A stretch of 44,911 bases of DNA from Streptomyces sp. 130. Lineage in GTDB: Bacteria; Actinomycetota; Actinomycetes; Streptomycetales; Streptomycetaceae. Below the pieces are notes generated by a model, which worked only from the letters and a program-made list of their open reading frames with translations, did no database searches and had not been told where the DNA came from. This document shows positions 43,487 through 44,911 of this stretch, one piece after another (the stretch's first letter is position 1; each line of letters opens with the position of its first letter). Made by a program: the position numbers and the translations under genes. The stretch spans positions 1 through 44,911 of the forward strand of contig NZ_VJNO01000046.1 of assembly GCF_007096885.1 (NCBI RefSeq). Direction: 5' to 3'.

Positions 43487-44733
43487 AACTGCGTGTGCTC
43501 GGGGCCGTGTGCGCGGCCCTCGCCCTCACCCTCACGGGGTGCAGCGAGAAGGCCAAGTCCTCCGACGGGGGAGAGGGGGCCAAGGGCGGGATGAAGACCG
43601 GCGAGGGGGTCACCGAATCCACCATCGCGCTCGGCGCGCTCACCGACATGACCGGCGTCTACGCCTCGCTCGGCAAGAGCGTCACCCAGGCCCAGCAGCT
43701 CTGGGTGAAGCAGACCAACGCGGCCGGCGGCATCTGCGACCGCGAGATCGAGCTGACCGTGCGCGACCACGGCTACGACCCGCAGAAGGCCGTCGCCGGG
43801 TACACCGAGCTGGAACCGAAGGTGCTGGGCTTCGTCCAGTTCATCGGCTCCCCGTTCGTCGCGGCGGTGGAGCAGCGCATCGACGGCCAGGACAAGGGCC
43901 TCGTCCTGCCGCAGGCATGGTCCGCGAACCTGCTCGGCAGCAAGTACGTCCGCGTCATCGGCGCCACCTACGACGTCGAGACGATCAACGCGATCGACTA
44001 CCTGCTCGCGGAGAAGCGCATCGCGAAGGGCGACAGCATCGGCCATGTGTACTTCGAGGGCGACTACGGCGAGAACGCGCTCGCCGGCTCCAAGTACGCG
44101 GCGAAGGAGGCGGGTCTCACCGTCGTCGAGCAGAAGATCAAGCCCACCGACAACGACATGACCGCCCAGGTCGCCGCGCTGAAGCAGGCGGGCGTCAAGG
44201 CCGTCGTCGTCAGCGCGGGCCCCCGCCAGGCCGCCTCGCTCGTCGGGGTGGCCGCCGCCACCGGCCTCGAGGTCCCGGTCATCGGCAACAACTCCGCGTA
44301 CGCGCCGCAGTTGCTGAAGACGCAGGCCGGCCCGGCCCTGATGAAGGACTACTACGTCGCCGCGTCCACCCTGCCCATCGGCGACCCGGGCACCGGCCCC
44401 GCGAAGCTGGCGAAGGAGTACGCCGCCGCCTACCCCAAGGAGGGTCTCGACAACGGCGTCATCGCCGGATACACGGCCGCCGAACTCTACGGCGAGGCCC
44501 TGAAGAAGGCGTGCGCGGCCAAGGACCTCACCCGCGAGGGCGTCGACAAGGCGCTGCTGACCATCACCGGATTCGGTACCGACTTCGGGGTCTCCCACGA
44601 CTTCACCGACCCGGCGGCGCCCTCCACCCGGGAGAGCGTGATCATGAAGCCGGACGACAAGGTCCCCGGCGGCCTGAAGGTGGTCAGGCCGGCCGAGGCC
44701 GCCGCGGCGGCCAAGGCGTACACCCTCAAGTGA
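43483..44733 (+). CDS. livK: ABC importer substrate-binding lipoprotein LivK
   Basis: 416 aa periplasmic-binding-fold lipoprotein. The lipobox LTGC with C20 is followed by an acidic/Gly linker (SSDGGEGAKGG) and a type I two-lobe domain: IALGALTDMTGVYASLGKS, VRDHGYDPQKAVAGY, HVYFEGDYGENAL and a hinge near GYTAAELYGEAL. The ligand-contact region AQAWSANLLGSKYV does not identify the solute. It is last in the operon, an uncommon position since the binding protein is often first and most expressed. The sequence becomes unreliable about 25 nt after its stop. Confidence 0.93.
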   Translation: MKLRVLGAVCAALALTLTGCSEKAKSSDGGEGAKGGMKTGEGVTESTIALGALTDMTGVYASLGKSVTQAQQLWVKQTNAAGGICDREIELTVRDHGYDPQKAVAGYTELEPKVLGFVQFIGSPFVAAVEQRIDGQDKGLVLPQAWSANLLGSKYVRVIGATYDVETINAIDYLLAEKRIAKGDSIGHVYFEGDYGENALAGSKYAAKEAGLTVVEQKIKPTDNDMTAQVAALKQAGVKAVVVSAGPRQAASLVGVAAATGLEVPVIGNNSAYAPQLLKTQAGPALMKDYYVAASTLPIGDPGTGPAKLAKEYAAAYPKEGLDNGVIAGYTAAELYGEALKKACAAKDLTREGVDKALLTITGFGTDFGVSHDFTDPAAPSTRESVIMKPDDKVPGGLKVVRPAEAAAAAKAYTLK

Positions 44734-44755
44734 CGCGCCCCGCAGGGAGAACGCC

Positions 44756-44850
44756 GGCCGGGGGGGGGGCCGGCGCCCGGGCGCCCCGCGCCCGGGGGGG
44801 GGGGGGGGCGGGCCGGGGGGGGGCCGGGGCCGGCCCCGGCCGCGGGCCGG
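44756..44850. other. Damaged low-complexity contig edge
   Basis: G-runs of 10 (44760-44769), 15 (44794-44808) and 9 (44815-44823) bases are mixed with G/C-only filler. They interrupt what looks like normal sequence on both sides and match the kind of damage seen at the left edge. No gene can be read here. Confidence 0.6.
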
Positions 44851-44852
44851 GG

Positions 44853-44909
44853 GCCGACGACGGCGGCCCCCAGCGCCGCCCCGGTCTCGCGCGCCGCCGT
44901 GTTGAGCCC
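44853..44909 (-). CDS. Fragment of a DHA2-type MFS exporter gene (partial)
   Basis: The minus strand of the last 59 bases encodes GLNTAARETGAALGAAVVG, which matches the conserved motif near the last helices of EmrB/QacA-type drug:proton antiporters (N-x-A-R-x-x-G-x-x-L-G-x-A-x-x-G). The frame is lost into the damaged G-rich stretch. A multidrug exporter gene probably lies at this edge, convergent with livK. Nineteen residues are too few to be sure. Confidence 0.4.
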
Positions 44910-44911
44910 GG

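Overview
The window is very G+C-rich DNA with strong third-position G/C bias, AGGAGG-type ribosome sites, many ATGA/GTGA stop-start overlaps, many TANNNT-N6/7-ATG leaderless starts, F420-dependent chemistry, AfsR/SARP-like regulation and many secreted enzymes. This fits a Streptomyces or a very close actinobacterial relative. No rRNA, tRNA, CRISPR array, insertion sequence or prophage was seen. Both ends run into long G homopolymers that look like assembly damage, so the window is probably one whole contig of a draft genome.

Layout. 1-4.2 kb: dihydropyrimidinase, an F420-dependent LLM-class oxidoreductase and an NCS1 nucleobase/hydantoin transporter, a small pyrimidine/hydantoin-use cluster. 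4.2-5.8 kb: a secreted LppX-like protein, a small four-cysteine secreted protein, and nine units of a 20-bp tandem repeat. 5.8-10 kb: an amidase, a domain-permuted lipoate-protein ligase, and a secreted GH16 glucanase with a ricin-type lectin domain, closed by a strong terminator. 10.1-11.9 kb: an island of lower G+C with two unrecognised or poorly recognised genes, a two-TM membrane protein and a cupin. 11.9-16 kb: a nucleotidyltransferase, a CrtI-like FAD oxidoreductase, and a DUF389 membrane protein with a short membrane partner. 16.2-21.7 kb: a translationally coupled pair of secreted proteins, a subtilisin and an FG-GAP/VCBS repeat protein. 21.8-25.35 kb: a large SARP/BTAD-type ATPase regulator whose 3' end and terminator are tandemly duplicated.

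25.35-29.2 kb: an AidB-like acyl-CoA dehydrogenase and its TetR, divergent from an acyl-CoA ligase. 29.3-34.1 kb: a leaderless TetR followed by a TauD-like dioxygenase, an MFS transporter and an aldehyde dehydrogenase. This looks like uptake, oxygenative cleavage and aldehyde oxidation of one substrate. 34.2-36.2 kb: alkylation repair, an Ada/AraC-AlkA fusion overlapping an Ogt methyltransferase. 36.2-37.1 kb: a GDT1/UPF0016 metal exporter behind a yybP-ykoY (Mn2+) riboswitch. 37.1-39.7 kb: a methyltransferase, an orphan VapB-like protein, a Nudix hydrolase and glycerate kinase; the first three have leaderless-type starts. 39.9-44.7 kb: a five-gene livFGHMK-type ABC importer in which every gene overlaps the next. 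A fragment of a DHA2-type MFS gene is visible beyond the damaged right edge.

The best candidates for something new are the low-G+C two-gene island at 10.15-11.86 kb, the 20-bp repeat array, the F420 enzyme inside the hydantoinase cluster, and the in-frame duplication of a regulator's tail together with its terminator.
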